Below are positions 42,798-51,584 of a stretch of 64,000 nt of DNA, one piece after another. The notes under the pieces are model-generated. The model had not been told where the DNA came from and did no database searches. It saw only the letters and a list, made by a program, of their open reading frames with translations. This DNA is from Lachnospiraceae bacterium UBA3273. Its GTDB lineage: Bacteria > Bacillota > Clostridia > Lachnospirales > Lachnospiraceae. The stretch is from contig DEUB01000067.1 in assembly GCA_002362385.1 (NCBI GenBank), positions 1-64,000 on the forward strand, read 5' to 3'. Position numbers and translations under genes: made by a program. Position 1 is the stretch's first letter, and each line of letters opens with the position of its first letter.

Positions 42798-44486
42798 ATG
42801 AGGATCGGAATCGACTTATCCTTTATCCGTCCCGACCACAAGAACGGCGGAACGGAAGCAGCTGTTAAAAATTTAATAAAAGGCCTTGAAGAGCAGAGGG
42901 CCGCAGGAAAGACGGAGGATGAATTTCTTTATTTTATTCACAGGGATATTTACAGGGATTATCATAAAATTTTTCCCGGCATTACCTGCAGGGTCTACGA
43001 TATAAAAGGACCTCATGCTTTCAGGACTATATGGTTTCAAACCTTTTGCCTGCCGGGCCTTACGGAAAAGGAAAAGCTGGATCTGTTGTATTTTCCCACT
43101 TTTCAGACGGGACTCAATAACAGGTGGAGCCTGCCTCTTGTGGTAAATCCCAACGATATTCAGTATAAATTTTATCCGGAATATTTCAGCGCATTAAAAA
43201 GATGCTATTTTGGGATCTTCTACAAAAATGCTTTGAGGAAGGCGGATAAAATAGTGGTCATTTCCCGTTATGTGGGAGGCACTTATAAGAAGTATTTCAG
43301 GAAATGTGTAAGAGGGAAGCTCTCGCTGATCTATGAGCCTATTGATTTTAAGGAAATAGAAGAAGAGGAAGCGGATGCCCTGAAAGGCTTTGAGGGGGAG
43401 TTCGTTCTCTGTGTTAATTCCCTGGCAAAGCACAAAAACCTTATTACTCTTGTACGGGCTTTTCATATGCTGATTAAGAATCCGGATATTTCCCCTTCCC
43501 TTAAGCTGGTCATTGCAGGGGCGGCCTGGAACGGAGCCAATGAAATTTCGGATTATATAGAGGAAAATCATTTGAAAGACAGAGTGATCCTGACAGGTTA
43601 CCTGACGGAGGGACAGCTTCGATATTTATATCATCATGCAAAGGTGTTTGTAACGCCTTCCCTCTATGAAGGCTTCGGCATGACACCCATAGAGGCCATG
43701 GCGGCGGGATGTCCCGTTATTTCCTCAAAGGAGACTTCCCTTTACGAAGTGACCATGGGAAAGGCTTTTTATTACGAACCGGCAAGGGATGCCGGGGCAT
43801 TATATAAGGCAATGCTTAAAATGACCGTCGGAAGCCGGGATTTGAGAAAGGATATGGAAAAAATCCTGGAAGAAAATAAAAGAGCGGTTCTTAGCTACGA
43901 CAAGAAAAGAATTGCAGGACAGTATCTGAAGCTGTTTCATGAGACTGCAGAGAGGAAAGGGCAGGAAGAGAATGGCCGAGGATACGGAAAAGGCAAAAAA
44001 CAGATGAAGAGCGAGGCGGATGCCCCGGATGGGCGGGATACGGAAGTTTACGGAAGGCTCTTTGACCTGGTTTCGGAGGAGACGGAAAAACACGGCCGTC
44101 CTCTGAAATGTGCCCGGGAGAGTTTTGAAGCCTCCATAGGTTGTGCGCCGAAGGAAATGGACCTTGACCCGTTTCTGGAGCTTGAAGGAAAGCGCTTTGC
44201 AGATGCGCTCTGGCTGGGCTTTTTCCAGAAGCTCCCGGAAAAGCAAAAGGCGGAAAGCTTTGAGAAAAGGAACAGACGTGAGATATTAAAGGCGGCGGCG
44301 AAAGAAGGGGCCTTTGCCGTCAGGGACATAAAGCCGGTAAACAGTCCTTACGGGGATATAAGGCCGGGCATAAAGGGGCGAATCCTTAAGGGGGTCTCCG
44401 GCGTTAAAAATTCTATTTTTTTAAGGCAGCTGGCTAAAAGGATGCCGGCGGGGATGCAGAACGGGATTCGGAAGCTATTTTGTTGA
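42798..44486 (+). CDS. Family 4 glycosyltransferase with a C-terminal extension
   Basis: A 562-residue protein. Residues 1 to about 390 are a GT-B transferase (GIDLSFIRPDHKNGGTEAAV; the EGFGMTPIE E-x7-E nucleotide-sugar motif). A charged linker leads to about 120 extra residues. Within them FADALWLGFFQKLPE...RREILKAAAKEGAFA has the spacing and hydrophobic pattern of one degenerate DUF4214 repeat. This is notable because the protein has no signal peptide and is cytoplasmic. The ATG at 42798 after AAAGGA is taken as start. Mannosyl or rhamnosyl transfer is typical for such clusters but unproven. Confidence 0.87.
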   Translation: MRIGIDLSFIRPDHKNGGTEAAVKNLIKGLEEQRAAGKTEDEFLYFIHRDIYRDYHKIFPGITCRVYDIKGPHAFRTIWFQTFCLPGLTEKEKLDLLYFPTFQTGLNNRWSLPLVVNPNDIQYKFYPEYFSALKRCYFGIFYKNALRKADKIVVISRYVGGTYKKYFRKCVRGKLSLIYEPIDFKEIEEEEADALKGFEGEFVLCVNSLAKHKNLITLVRAFHMLIKNPDISPSLKLVIAGAAWNGANEISDYIEENHLKDRVILTGYLTEGQLRYLYHHAKVFVTPSLYEGFGMTPIEAMAAGCPVISSKETSLYEVTMGKAFYYEPARDAGALYKAMLKMTVGSRDLRKDMEKILEENKRAVLSYDKKRIAGQYLKLFHETAERKGQEENGRGYGKGKKQMKSEADAPDGRDTEVYGRLFDLVSEETEKHGRPLKCARESFEASIGCAPKEMDLDPFLELEGKRFADALWLGFFQKLPEKQKAESFEKRNRREILKAAAKEGAFAVRDIKPVNSPYGDIRPGIKGRILKGVSGVKNSIFLRQLAKRMPAGMQNGIRKLFC

Positions 44487-44497
44487 ACGGAGAAGCT

Positions 44498-45706
44498 ATG
44501 AAAAAGGTATATATTGATATTTCCATGGTGCTCGTAGGAACAAATTTTACGGGAATTCCCAGAGTCGTCATGGAACTGACCAAACAACTTTATCACGATC
44601 CGGCACTTGAACTCATTTTTTTAGAGTACCATCAGAAGAAAGATGATTTTGAGATCATTGACGCGAAAGGCTTTGCCGCTTTCTGCAGGGAAAAGAAGGG
44701 CAGCCGCAAGAGACTTAGGACCGGAGCGCACATTCCGCTTTTGGGAATGGAAAAAGATTCCGTATTTTTTGATGTGGATGCCGTATGGAAGACCAGGGTA
44801 AGGCGCAGCTATCTGTATCCGGGGTTAAAGGCGGCGGGGGTAAAGATCGTTCCTTTTGTACATGATATTATAGGCGTGACCCATCCGCAGTTCTGCCCTT
44901 TAGACGATATGCTTAATTTTCTGGATTTTGCAGGAGCAGCTATTCAATATGCGGATGAGATCGTGGTCACTTCCCGCGCTACCAAAAGCGCCATAGAGGA
45001 TTTGTGCGGCAAACTGGATATAACCTGTCCGTCCGTAAAAATTGTTCCTTTGGGGGGAGATTTTAAAAAGCCTTCCGAGAAGGACGCGGCGGGGCGTATA
45101 AGCAAAAAGGCGGCAGGAGGCAGGCCGGCAGGACAAAGCATGGTTTCCGAGGAAATCGTGGAAATAGCAAAGTCAGGCCCTTACCTTTTGATGGTGGGGA
45201 CTATCGATCCAAGGAAGAACCACAAGCTGCTCCTTGCGGCCTATGACCGGGGATTAAAAAAGCTCGGTATGCATTTGGTCATTGCGGGACATAAGGGCTG
45301 GGATGTGGATGATTTTATAAAGAGAATGGAAGGGCATGAGGATTTCGGAAAAGGTATCTGGCACGTAAACGGGGCTTCCGATGAAGAGATCGACTATTTG
45401 TATGCCCATTGCTATGCCCTGGCTTTTCCAAGCTATATTGAAGGCTACGGACTGCCCATTATAGAATCCATGGTAAGAGGCGTGCCGGTCATTGCGGCGG
45501 ACACGCCCATCAATATGGAGGTGGGAGGGGAATATGCCCTGTATTTTTCACAGGATAAGCCGGAAGAGCTGGCAGAGGCAGTTTCCGGGCTTTTGGAAAA
45601 GCCGTCGGAATACGAAAGCATAAAGGATAAGCTAAAAAGCTTTGCGCCGCCTACCTGGGAGGAAACGGCAAAAGGGATCAGCGGGATTTTGCTAAAAGAA
45701 AAATAG
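44498..45706 (+). CDS. Family 4 glycosyltransferase
   Basis: A 402-residue GT-B enzyme with N-terminal VYIDISMVLVGTNFTGIPRVV, a central LMVGTIDPRKNH, and the E-x7-E motif in YIEGYGLPIIES. Similar enzymes are mannosyl- or rhamnosyltransferases of O-antigen-like loci. A CGGAG site precedes the ATG at 44498, just beyond the end of the previous gene. It is cytoplasmic. Confidence 0.92.
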   Translation: MKKVYIDISMVLVGTNFTGIPRVVMELTKQLYHDPALELIFLEYHQKKDDFEIIDAKGFAAFCREKKGSRKRLRTGAHIPLLGMEKDSVFFDVDAVWKTRVRRSYLYPGLKAAGVKIVPFVHDIIGVTHPQFCPLDDMLNFLDFAGAAIQYADEIVVTSRATKSAIEDLCGKLDITCPSVKIVPLGGDFKKPSEKDAAGRISKKAAGGRPAGQSMVSEEIVEIAKSGPYLLMVGTIDPRKNHKLLLAAYDRGLKKLGMHLVIAGHKGWDVDDFIKRMEGHEDFGKGIWHVNGASDEEIDYLYAHCYALAFPSYIEGYGLPIIESMVRGVPVIAADTPINMEVGGEYALYFSQDKPEELAEAVSGLLEKPSEYESIKDKLKSFAPPTWEETAKGISGILLKEK

Positions 45707-45782
45707 CTTGAGGGGCGGATGGACATAGAACGGTACAAAGCCGGATTTTTAGTATATGTTTGTCTGGTCTGTGGAGACAAGA

Positions 45783-47036
45783 ATGAAAATAGCATTTATC
45801 AATCAAAGATACGGCATGGAAGTTGCCGGGGGAAGTGAAAGCTATACAAGGGCCATGGCCGAAAAGCTGTCTGAATATCTGAAGGACACAGGCTCTGTAG
45901 AGGTGTTGACCAGCAAGGCCCTTTCCTATACCACATGGGAAGATCATTATGAAAAAGACGTGGAAGAGATCGGCGGCGTGACGGTCAGGAGATTTTCCGC
46001 AAAACATAAGAGAAGCCGTGTGCTTCAGCGGGGCGCAGGAATTTTGATGCGGCGTTTCCATATGCATTTTAAGCGGCTGGAGGAATTACGCCTGAAAGCG
46101 AGGGGACCCTATGTGCCGGGACTGGTTTCTTATATAAAAGAGCATAAGGATGAATACGACGCTTTTGTTTTTGTGACCTATCTTTATTATCCCGCTTATT
46201 TCGGAGCGAGGGAGGTTTATGACAAGGCATGGTTCATTCCCACGGCCCATGACGAAGAACCTATTTATATGAACATATATAAGGAGCTGTTTACAAGGGT
46301 AAGGGGGATCGTCTATCTGACCGGGGAGGAAAAGGCGTTTACGGAAAGGCTTTTTGGCAATCAAAGGGTGTCAAACAGAGTGCTGGGAATGGGAATTTCC
46401 GTAAAGGAAGATGCAGACGGGGAGCGTTTCCGGAGCAAGTACGGCATAGAAGGGGAATACCTGGTCTTTGCCGGAAGGATAGAGAAGAATAAGGGCTGCG
46501 GGGAACTGGTGGACTATTTCATCCGCTATCAGGAGGATGCCTGCGGAAAAGGGCGCCGTGAAGAAGGGGAAGCGGAACATACTGCAATGGAGAAAAAAGG
46601 CGGAAAAGGCCTGACCCTGGTGCTTATGGGAAAGAACTCTATGGAACTGCCGGAGAGAGAGGATATCCGTTATGTGGGATTTGTTTCCGACGGGGATAAA
46701 TACGACGGGATGAAGGGGGCAAAAGTCATCTGCCTTCCGTCCCGGTACGAGAGCTTTTCCATTTCCCTGTTAGAGGGAATGGCATACGGGAATCCGGCCC
46801 TTGTAAACGGAAATTGTGAGGTTTTAAAAGGACATATGGAAAGAAGCGGCGGCGGCTTTTCCTATACCGGTTATGAGGAATTCAAAGAAGGGCTTACAAA
46901 GCTTCTTGAGCCTTTCGTAAATGAGGATACAGGGAAGAGGGCGGCCGCTTACGTCAGGGAAGAGTACGGATGGGACCGGATTATAGGCCGGTTTTGTGAA
47001 ATGTTTAGTGGAGGAAAGACGGATGCAGGAAATTAA
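45783..47036 (+). CDS. Family 4 glycosyltransferase, duplicated block A1
   Basis: A 417-residue GT-B transferase starting MKIAFINQRYGMEVAGGSES, with the E-x7-E motif in SRYESFSISLLEGM. It is homologous to the proteins at 48525, 49764 and 52720. It opens the first of two similar gene blocks (GT, coiled-coil protein, GT, GT). A short charged insertion (around KGRREEGEAEHTA) interrupts the C-terminal lobe. It overlaps the next small gene by 14 bases. Confidence 0.92.
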   Translation: MKIAFINQRYGMEVAGGSESYTRAMAEKLSEYLKDTGSVEVLTSKALSYTTWEDHYEKDVEEIGGVTVRRFSAKHKRSRVLQRGAGILMRRFHMHFKRLEELRLKARGPYVPGLVSYIKEHKDEYDAFVFVTYLYYPAYFGAREVYDKAWFIPTAHDEEPIYMNIYKELFTRVRGIVYLTGEEKAFTERLFGNQRVSNRVLGMGISVKEDADGERFRSKYGIEGEYLVFAGRIEKNKGCGELVDYFIRYQEDACGKGRREEGEAEHTAMEKKGGKGLTLVLMGKNSMELPEREDIRYVGFVSDGDKYDGMKGAKVICLPSRYESFSISLLEGMAYGNPALVNGNCEVLKGHMERSGGGFSYTGYEEFKEGLTKLLEPFVNEDTGKRAAAYVREEYGWDRIIGRFCEMFSGGKTDAGN

Positions 47037-47457
47037 TGTGGATAAGATCATGGAGGAGATCCGGGAAGAGATCCGGGAAAAGGGCATGGAAAATAATGGT
47101 CCCGAGTTTGCGGATGTGAATCTTTCGGAGGATTTTCTAAAGCTGCCTGAAAAATATGATAAAGACATGATGCACAGGGAGCTGGTAAATTTAAACGGCA
47201 TATGGGATACTTCTTTAGAGGAGCTTACAAGCGGCAATCCCGTGAAGCGGGTGGTCAAAAAGGCCATACAGAAGGCCGTGCGCATGGTCGTAAGTTCCCA
47301 TGTGGTAAGGCAGACGGCCTTTAACGCATCCGTTGTGGACAGTATCAATATGTTGAACTGTCTTGCAAAAGAAAATGAGGCCTTAAGGGAAGAAGTTGAA
47401 GGATTGAAAGAACAGATTGGACAGTTAAGGAAAGAAAACGGGTATGAAAATAATTAA
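47023..47457 (+). CDS. Small coiled-coil protein of the glycosyltransferase cluster, block 1
   Basis: A 144-residue soluble protein. The N-terminus INVDKIMEEIREEIREKG and the middle GNPVKRVVKKAIQKAVRMVV match the accessory region that, as I recall, often precedes methyltransferase domains in polysaccharide clusters; here no catalytic domain follows. The last 30 residues (ENEALREEVEGLKEQIGQL) are a coiled coil. It probably scaffolds or anchors neighbouring transferases. It overlaps both adjacent GT genes by 14 bases each, so stoichiometric coupling is likely. Its paralogue is at 50988-51524. Confidence 0.7.
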   Translation: MQEINVDKIMEEIREEIREKGMENNGPEFADVNLSEDFLKLPEKYDKDMMHRELVNLNGIWDTSLEELTSGNPVKRVVKKAIQKAVRMVVSSHVVRQTAFNASVVDSINMLNCLAKENEALREEVEGLKEQIGQLRKENGYENN

Positions 47458-48520
47458 TATGATCCCCATTTTGGCGTTCGGGGATGCGGTGGGAAACGAT
47501 GCGCTTGCAGTCCATCATTGTTTAAAGAAAGCCGGATATGACAGTATTGTGGCGGCAGATTATGTGGATGAAAGGCTGGGAAGGGATATTGCGGTCAGCA
47601 CAGAGGATCTGTCCTTTGTAGAACCGGAGGATATCGTGATCTATCATTTATCCACAGGGCATAGATTGAACAGCCGTTTCGGGGCGCTTAATTGCAGAAA
47701 GATCGTTAAATATCATAATATTACCCCTCCTGATTTCTTTTTCGGTTATAACAAGGAAACGGTAAAAGCCTGTATTGCAGGCTACAAGGAAGCGGCGTTT
47801 CTTTCGGACAAACCGGAATTTGCCTTTGCGGATTCGTCTTATAATAAGGCTGAACTGAGAAAATTAGGATTCGGATGCGACATAGAGGTGCTGCCCATCC
47901 TGATCCCTTTTGAGGACTATGAGAAGGAACCGGACGTGGAAGTTCTGAAGGAAATGGATGACGGGTGCACCAACATTATTTTTACAGGCCGGGTGGTGCC
48001 CAACAAAAGGCAGGAGGATATTATTGCGGCTTTCCACATCTACCAGAAATATTACAATCCCAAATCCAGGCTGATCCTGATAGGCAACCATGAGTTGATT
48101 CCCGCTTATTATGAAAGCCTTAAGGAATATGTAAAAGTTCTGGGGACAAAAAATGTGGTTTTTGCCGGACATATAAAATTTTCCGCTATTTTGGCGTATT
48201 ATAAAAGCGCAGACCTGTTTTTGTGCATGAGCGACCATGAGGGCTTCTGCGTTCCTTTACTGGAGGCCATGTTTTTTGACGTGCCCGTTGTGGCAAAGGA
48301 CACGTCGGCCGTGGGGGAGACCCTGGGCGGAAGCGGTATTTTGCTGCCGGATGCAGACCCTTTAGCGGCAGCAGGCGTTATGAACCGGCTTTTAACGGAC
48401 GAGGCCTTAAGGGAAAAGGTGCTTTTAAACCAGAGAGAGCGCCTTCTGGATTTTGACAACGGCAGGATAGAAAAGCAGCTTTTGGCGCGGATCGGCAGCC
48501 TGACGGGCAGCGGGAGGTAG
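47444..48520 (+). CDS. Family 4 glycosyltransferase, duplicated block B1
   Basis: A 358-residue GT-B transferase with N-terminal IINMIPILAFGDAVGNDALA, KYHNITPP, NIIFTGRVVPNKRQED and the E-x7-E motif in DHEGFCVPLLEAM. It is the paralogue of the enzyme at 51585. It follows the coiled-coil protein with a 14-base overlap. Cytoplasmic; donor unknown, with GDP-mannose or a deoxyhexose nucleotide plausible given the upstream genes. Confidence 0.92.
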   Translation: MKIINMIPILAFGDAVGNDALAVHHCLKKAGYDSIVAADYVDERLGRDIAVSTEDLSFVEPEDIVIYHLSTGHRLNSRFGALNCRKIVKYHNITPPDFFFGYNKETVKACIAGYKEAAFLSDKPEFAFADSSYNKAELRKLGFGCDIEVLPILIPFEDYEKEPDVEVLKEMDDGCTNIIFTGRVVPNKRQEDIIAAFHIYQKYYNPKSRLILIGNHELIPAYYESLKEYVKVLGTKNVVFAGHIKFSAILAYYKSADLFLCMSDHEGFCVPLLEAMFFDVPVVAKDTSAVGETLGGSGILLPDADPLAAAGVMNRLLTDEALREKVLLNQRERLLDFDNGRIEKQLLARIGSLTGSGR

Positions 48521-48524
48521 GAGA

Positions 48525-49742
48525 ATGAAAAAAATCGGATTTGTGATCCCCTGGTACGGGGATAAAATACCGGGAGGAGCGGAAGCGGATCTTCGGGGGC
48601 TTGCCAAACAAATGGTAAAGCGCGGCGTGGAAGCGGAAATTCTGACTACCTGTGTAAAAGAATTTTCCGCCGACTGGGGAACGGATTATTATAAACCGGG
48701 AACCTATGAGGAAGGCGGCCTTAAGGTAAAAAGGTTCCCTGTCAGGAAAAGAAATAAGGCGGCCTTCGATACGGTAAATTACAAGCTGCTAAACGGACAG
48801 AAGCGCTTGAGCGGAGAAGATGAAAAGACCTATATCAATGAAATGGTCAACAGTCCGGACCTGTACCAATATATCAGGGAGCATAAGGACGAATACAGCG
48901 TTTTCGCTTTTATCCCTTATATGTTCGGGACAACCTATTTCGGAATGCAGGAATGTCCGGAAAAGGCGGTCATGATTCCCTGCTTTCATGATGAAAGCTA
49001 TGCCTATTTAAGGTGTTTTGGAAGGGTTTTCCCTAAAGCGGCGGGAATGGCGTTTCATGCAGCGCCGGAAAGAAGGCTTGCCGAAAAGCTGTACGACCTT
49101 AAAAATGTAAAGCTGTTAAATGCAGGCTCCGGTATGGATGTGGACCTGACCTTTGACAAAGAGCGGTTTCGAAAAAAATATGAAATACAAGACCCTTTTA
49201 TCCTTTATGCGGGAAGAAAGGATGCGGGAAAGAATGTGGATATGCTTCTTACCTATTTTTGGGAGTATAAAAAAAGGCACAAAAACGGAAAGAACTCCAA
49301 CCTGAAGCTGGTTCTTTTGGGCGGAGGGAATATAACCGTCCCGGCCGGGATAAAGAAGGATATTCTGGATCCGGGCTTTGTGCCGGTGCAGGATAAGTAT
49401 GATGCCTGCGGGGCGGCGGCATTCCTCTGTCAGCCCAGCAGGAATGAAAGCTTTTCCCTGGTCATTATGGAGAGCTGGCTTTGCGGCCGGCCGGTGCTGG
49501 TATTTGAGGACTGCGCGGTAACAAAAAACTTCGTGCAGGAAAGCAACGGCGGACTCTATTTTAAAAATTATGCCGAGTTTGAGAAAACGACGGATTATCT
49601 GTTAGAGCATGAAGAAATTTCGGAGCAGATGGGAATAAACGGAAGGGATTATGTAAAAGAAAATTTTGCATGGGATACCGTTGTCCGGAAATATCTGGAT
49701 TTTTTCAGGGAAATTGCCGGCGAAGACGGAAATGGAATGTAA
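48525..49742 (+). CDS. Family 4 glycosyltransferase, duplicated block C1
   Basis: A 405-residue GT-B transferase, N-terminus IGFVIPWYGDKIPGGAEADL, donor-site segment LYAGRKDAGKNVD and E-x7-E motif in SRNESFSLVIMES. It is the most divergent of the four block A/C-type enzymes. It starts four bases after the previous stop. Confidence 0.92.
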   Translation: MKKIGFVIPWYGDKIPGGAEADLRGLAKQMVKRGVEAEILTTCVKEFSADWGTDYYKPGTYEEGGLKVKRFPVRKRNKAAFDTVNYKLLNGQKRLSGEDEKTYINEMVNSPDLYQYIREHKDEYSVFAFIPYMFGTTYFGMQECPEKAVMIPCFHDESYAYLRCFGRVFPKAAGMAFHAAPERRLAEKLYDLKNVKLLNAGSGMDVDLTFDKERFRKKYEIQDPFILYAGRKDAGKNVDMLLTYFWEYKKRHKNGKNSNLKLVLLGGGNITVPAGIKKDILDPGFVPVQDKYDACGAAAFLCQPSRNESFSLVIMESWLCGRPVLVFEDCAVTKNFVQESNGGLYFKNYAEFEKTTDYLLEHEEISEQMGINGRDYVKENFAWDTVVRKYLDFFREIAGEDGNGM

Positions 49743-49763
49743 GGCGGAGGCCGGAGCGGGAAC

Positions 49764-50945
49764 ATGAAGAAGAAAAAAGTAGCCATTGTCAATCAGAGAT
49801 ACGGACTTGAGGTAAACGGGGGGTCCGAATATCATACCAGAATACTGGCGGAGCATCTTTTGAAGAAATATGATGTAGAGGTCCTGACCACATGCGCAAG
49901 GGATTACGATACCTGGGATAATTTTTATGAGGAAGGCGTGGAGGAAATAAACGGCGTTTTTGTCAGAAGGTTCAAAACCGCTAAAAGCCGGGACCTTAAA
50001 AAATTCAAATGGCTGGATAGAATGAGAAAATACCTGCCCTTTTTCAGCGTAAAGATGGAACAAAAATGGATCGAGGAACAGGGGCCCTTTTGCCCTGCCT
50101 GCATTCAGTATATTGAGGAGCATGAGGCGGAATACGATGTGTTCATTTTCGTTACCTATTTGTATTATCTGACGGCTGTGGGCCTTAAAAAGACGGCTGA
50201 TAAAAGTATCCTGATCCCCACGGCCCACGACGAGCCTTTTTTGAAGATGAAGCTTTATAAAGAACTGTTCAGCCTGCCCAAGGGATATTTTTTCAATGCC
50301 GAAGAGGAAAAAAAGCTGGTGTATGAAACCTTTGGGACGGATAGAATTCCCAGCGAGATCGGAGGAATCGGCATAGAGGTTCCGGATAAGACGGACGGAG
50401 AAAGTTTTAAGAAAAGGCACGGGCTTTCCGGGTACATTCTTTATGTGGGCAGGATAGACCACGGGAAAAACTGCAGGCAGATGTTTGAATATTTTGCCAG
50501 ATATAAGGAAAGGAAAAAAAGCGATCTGAAGCTTGTCCTTATGGGGAAGGAAATGATCGAGGTACCAAAAAGAGAGGACATCCTTTCCCTTGGGTTTGTC
50601 AGCGAAGAGGAAAAATACGACGGGATGAGCGGCGCGCAGCTTTTAGTGCTCCCCTCCCGGTATGAAAGCCTGTCTATCGTGGTCTTGGATTCCATGAAGT
50701 TAGAGGTCCCGGTGGTAGTCAATAAAGAATGTCCGGTATTAAAGGAGCATTGCAGGAAGAGCGGGGGCGGGCTTTATTACGGAAATTATGAAGAGTTTGA
50801 AAGGGCTGTGGATTTCTTGCTGACCCATGAAGGGGAAAGAGAGGAAATGGGGAAAAACGGCAGGAAATATGTGGAGGCTAATTATCAGTGGGATGTGATA
50901 CTCGGCAAATTAGACAGCCTGATCGACAGGTGCATTGTAATATAG
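49764..50945 (+). CDS. Family 4 glycosyltransferase with E-x7-D variant, block A2
   Basis: A 393-residue GT-B transferase, N-terminus VAIVNQRYGLEVNGGSE, with segment YVGRIDHGKN. The usual E-x7-E donor motif reads SRYESLSIVVLDSM, so the second Glu is replaced by Asp, unlike every other GT4 in the window. Its close paralogue at 52720 retains Glu. The conservative change may alter donor choice or rate. It opens the second copy of the duplicated block. Confidence 0.9.
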   Translation: MKKKKVAIVNQRYGLEVNGGSEYHTRILAEHLLKKYDVEVLTTCARDYDTWDNFYEEGVEEINGVFVRRFKTAKSRDLKKFKWLDRMRKYLPFFSVKMEQKWIEEQGPFCPACIQYIEEHEAEYDVFIFVTYLYYLTAVGLKKTADKSILIPTAHDEPFLKMKLYKELFSLPKGYFFNAEEEKKLVYETFGTDRIPSEIGGIGIEVPDKTDGESFKKRHGLSGYILYVGRIDHGKNCRQMFEYFARYKERKKSDLKLVLMGKEMIEVPKREDILSLGFVSEEEKYDGMSGAQLLVLPSRYESLSIVVLDSMKLEVPVVVNKECPVLKEHCRKSGGGLYYGNYEEFERAVDFLLTHEGEREEMGKNGRKYVEANYQWDVILGKLDSLIDRCIVI

Positions 50946-50987
50946 GATCAGTGTAAAAAGAGTGTGTGCGGATTGGAGAACGAGCGG

Positions 50988-51524
50988 ATGGAAGAGAGAG
51001 AGGAAAAGAAAGATCTGGGACCGGATACGGGAGAAAAAATGGAAAATCCGGGAGCGGATGAAACAATAGACATAGAAAGCATTATGGATGAGATCAGGGC
51101 AGAGATAAAGCGGAAGGGCTACAAAGAGAAAGAGGTGCGTTTTGAGGACATCAATATTTCCTATGCGGACGATCTGAATGTGGACGATCTGGAATTTTCC
51201 ATGGATGTTTATAAAAAACAGCTCCTTTTGCTGAACATCCAAAAGAGCGTGAATACCAATAAACCCCTGTATGCGGATTCCCGTGCGGGAAAGCTGGAGA
51301 TCTTTTTCAAAAAAGCCTTCAGAAAATGCGCCCGCTTTTATGTGGAACCTCTTGTGAGCGGACAGAACGAATATAATGAAACAAACGCCATGCTTTTGTG
51401 CCAGCTTTATGCGGCAATGAAGAGGGTAGAGGAATTGGAGACCAAGGTAGACCGGCTGGAAAATATGGTGGAGCAGTTAAGCGGCAGGCCGGCGGAAACG
51501 GATAATGAGGGGGCCCGGCAGTAA
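50988..51524 (+). CDS. Small coiled-coil protein of the glycosyltransferase cluster, block 2
   Basis: A 178-residue paralogue of the protein at 47023. It has an acidic, disordered N-terminus, then TIDIESIMDEIRAEIKRKGY and RFEDINISYADD. A basic amphipathic middle follows (KLEIFFKKAFRKCARFYVEPLVSGQNEYNE, by parts), and a C-terminal coiled coil (MKRVEELETKVDRLENMVEQL). No catalytic domain. Start options are GTG 50964, TTG 50973 and ATG 50988; the ATG is preferred. A scaffold for the glycosyltransferases is inferred from the duplicated context. Confidence 0.68.
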   Translation: MEEREEKKDLGPDTGEKMENPGADETIDIESIMDEIRAEIKRKGYKEKEVRFEDINISYADDLNVDDLEFSMDVYKKQLLLLNIQKSVNTNKPLYADSRAGKLEIFFKKAFRKCARFYVEPLVSGQNEYNETNAMLLCQLYAAMKRVEELETKVDRLENMVEQLSGRPAETDNEGARQ

Positions 51525-51584
51525 GGAGCCATATAGAAGGACAAACCGGCGGAATACACGGACTGCCTGATTGCGGAGGAAAAG

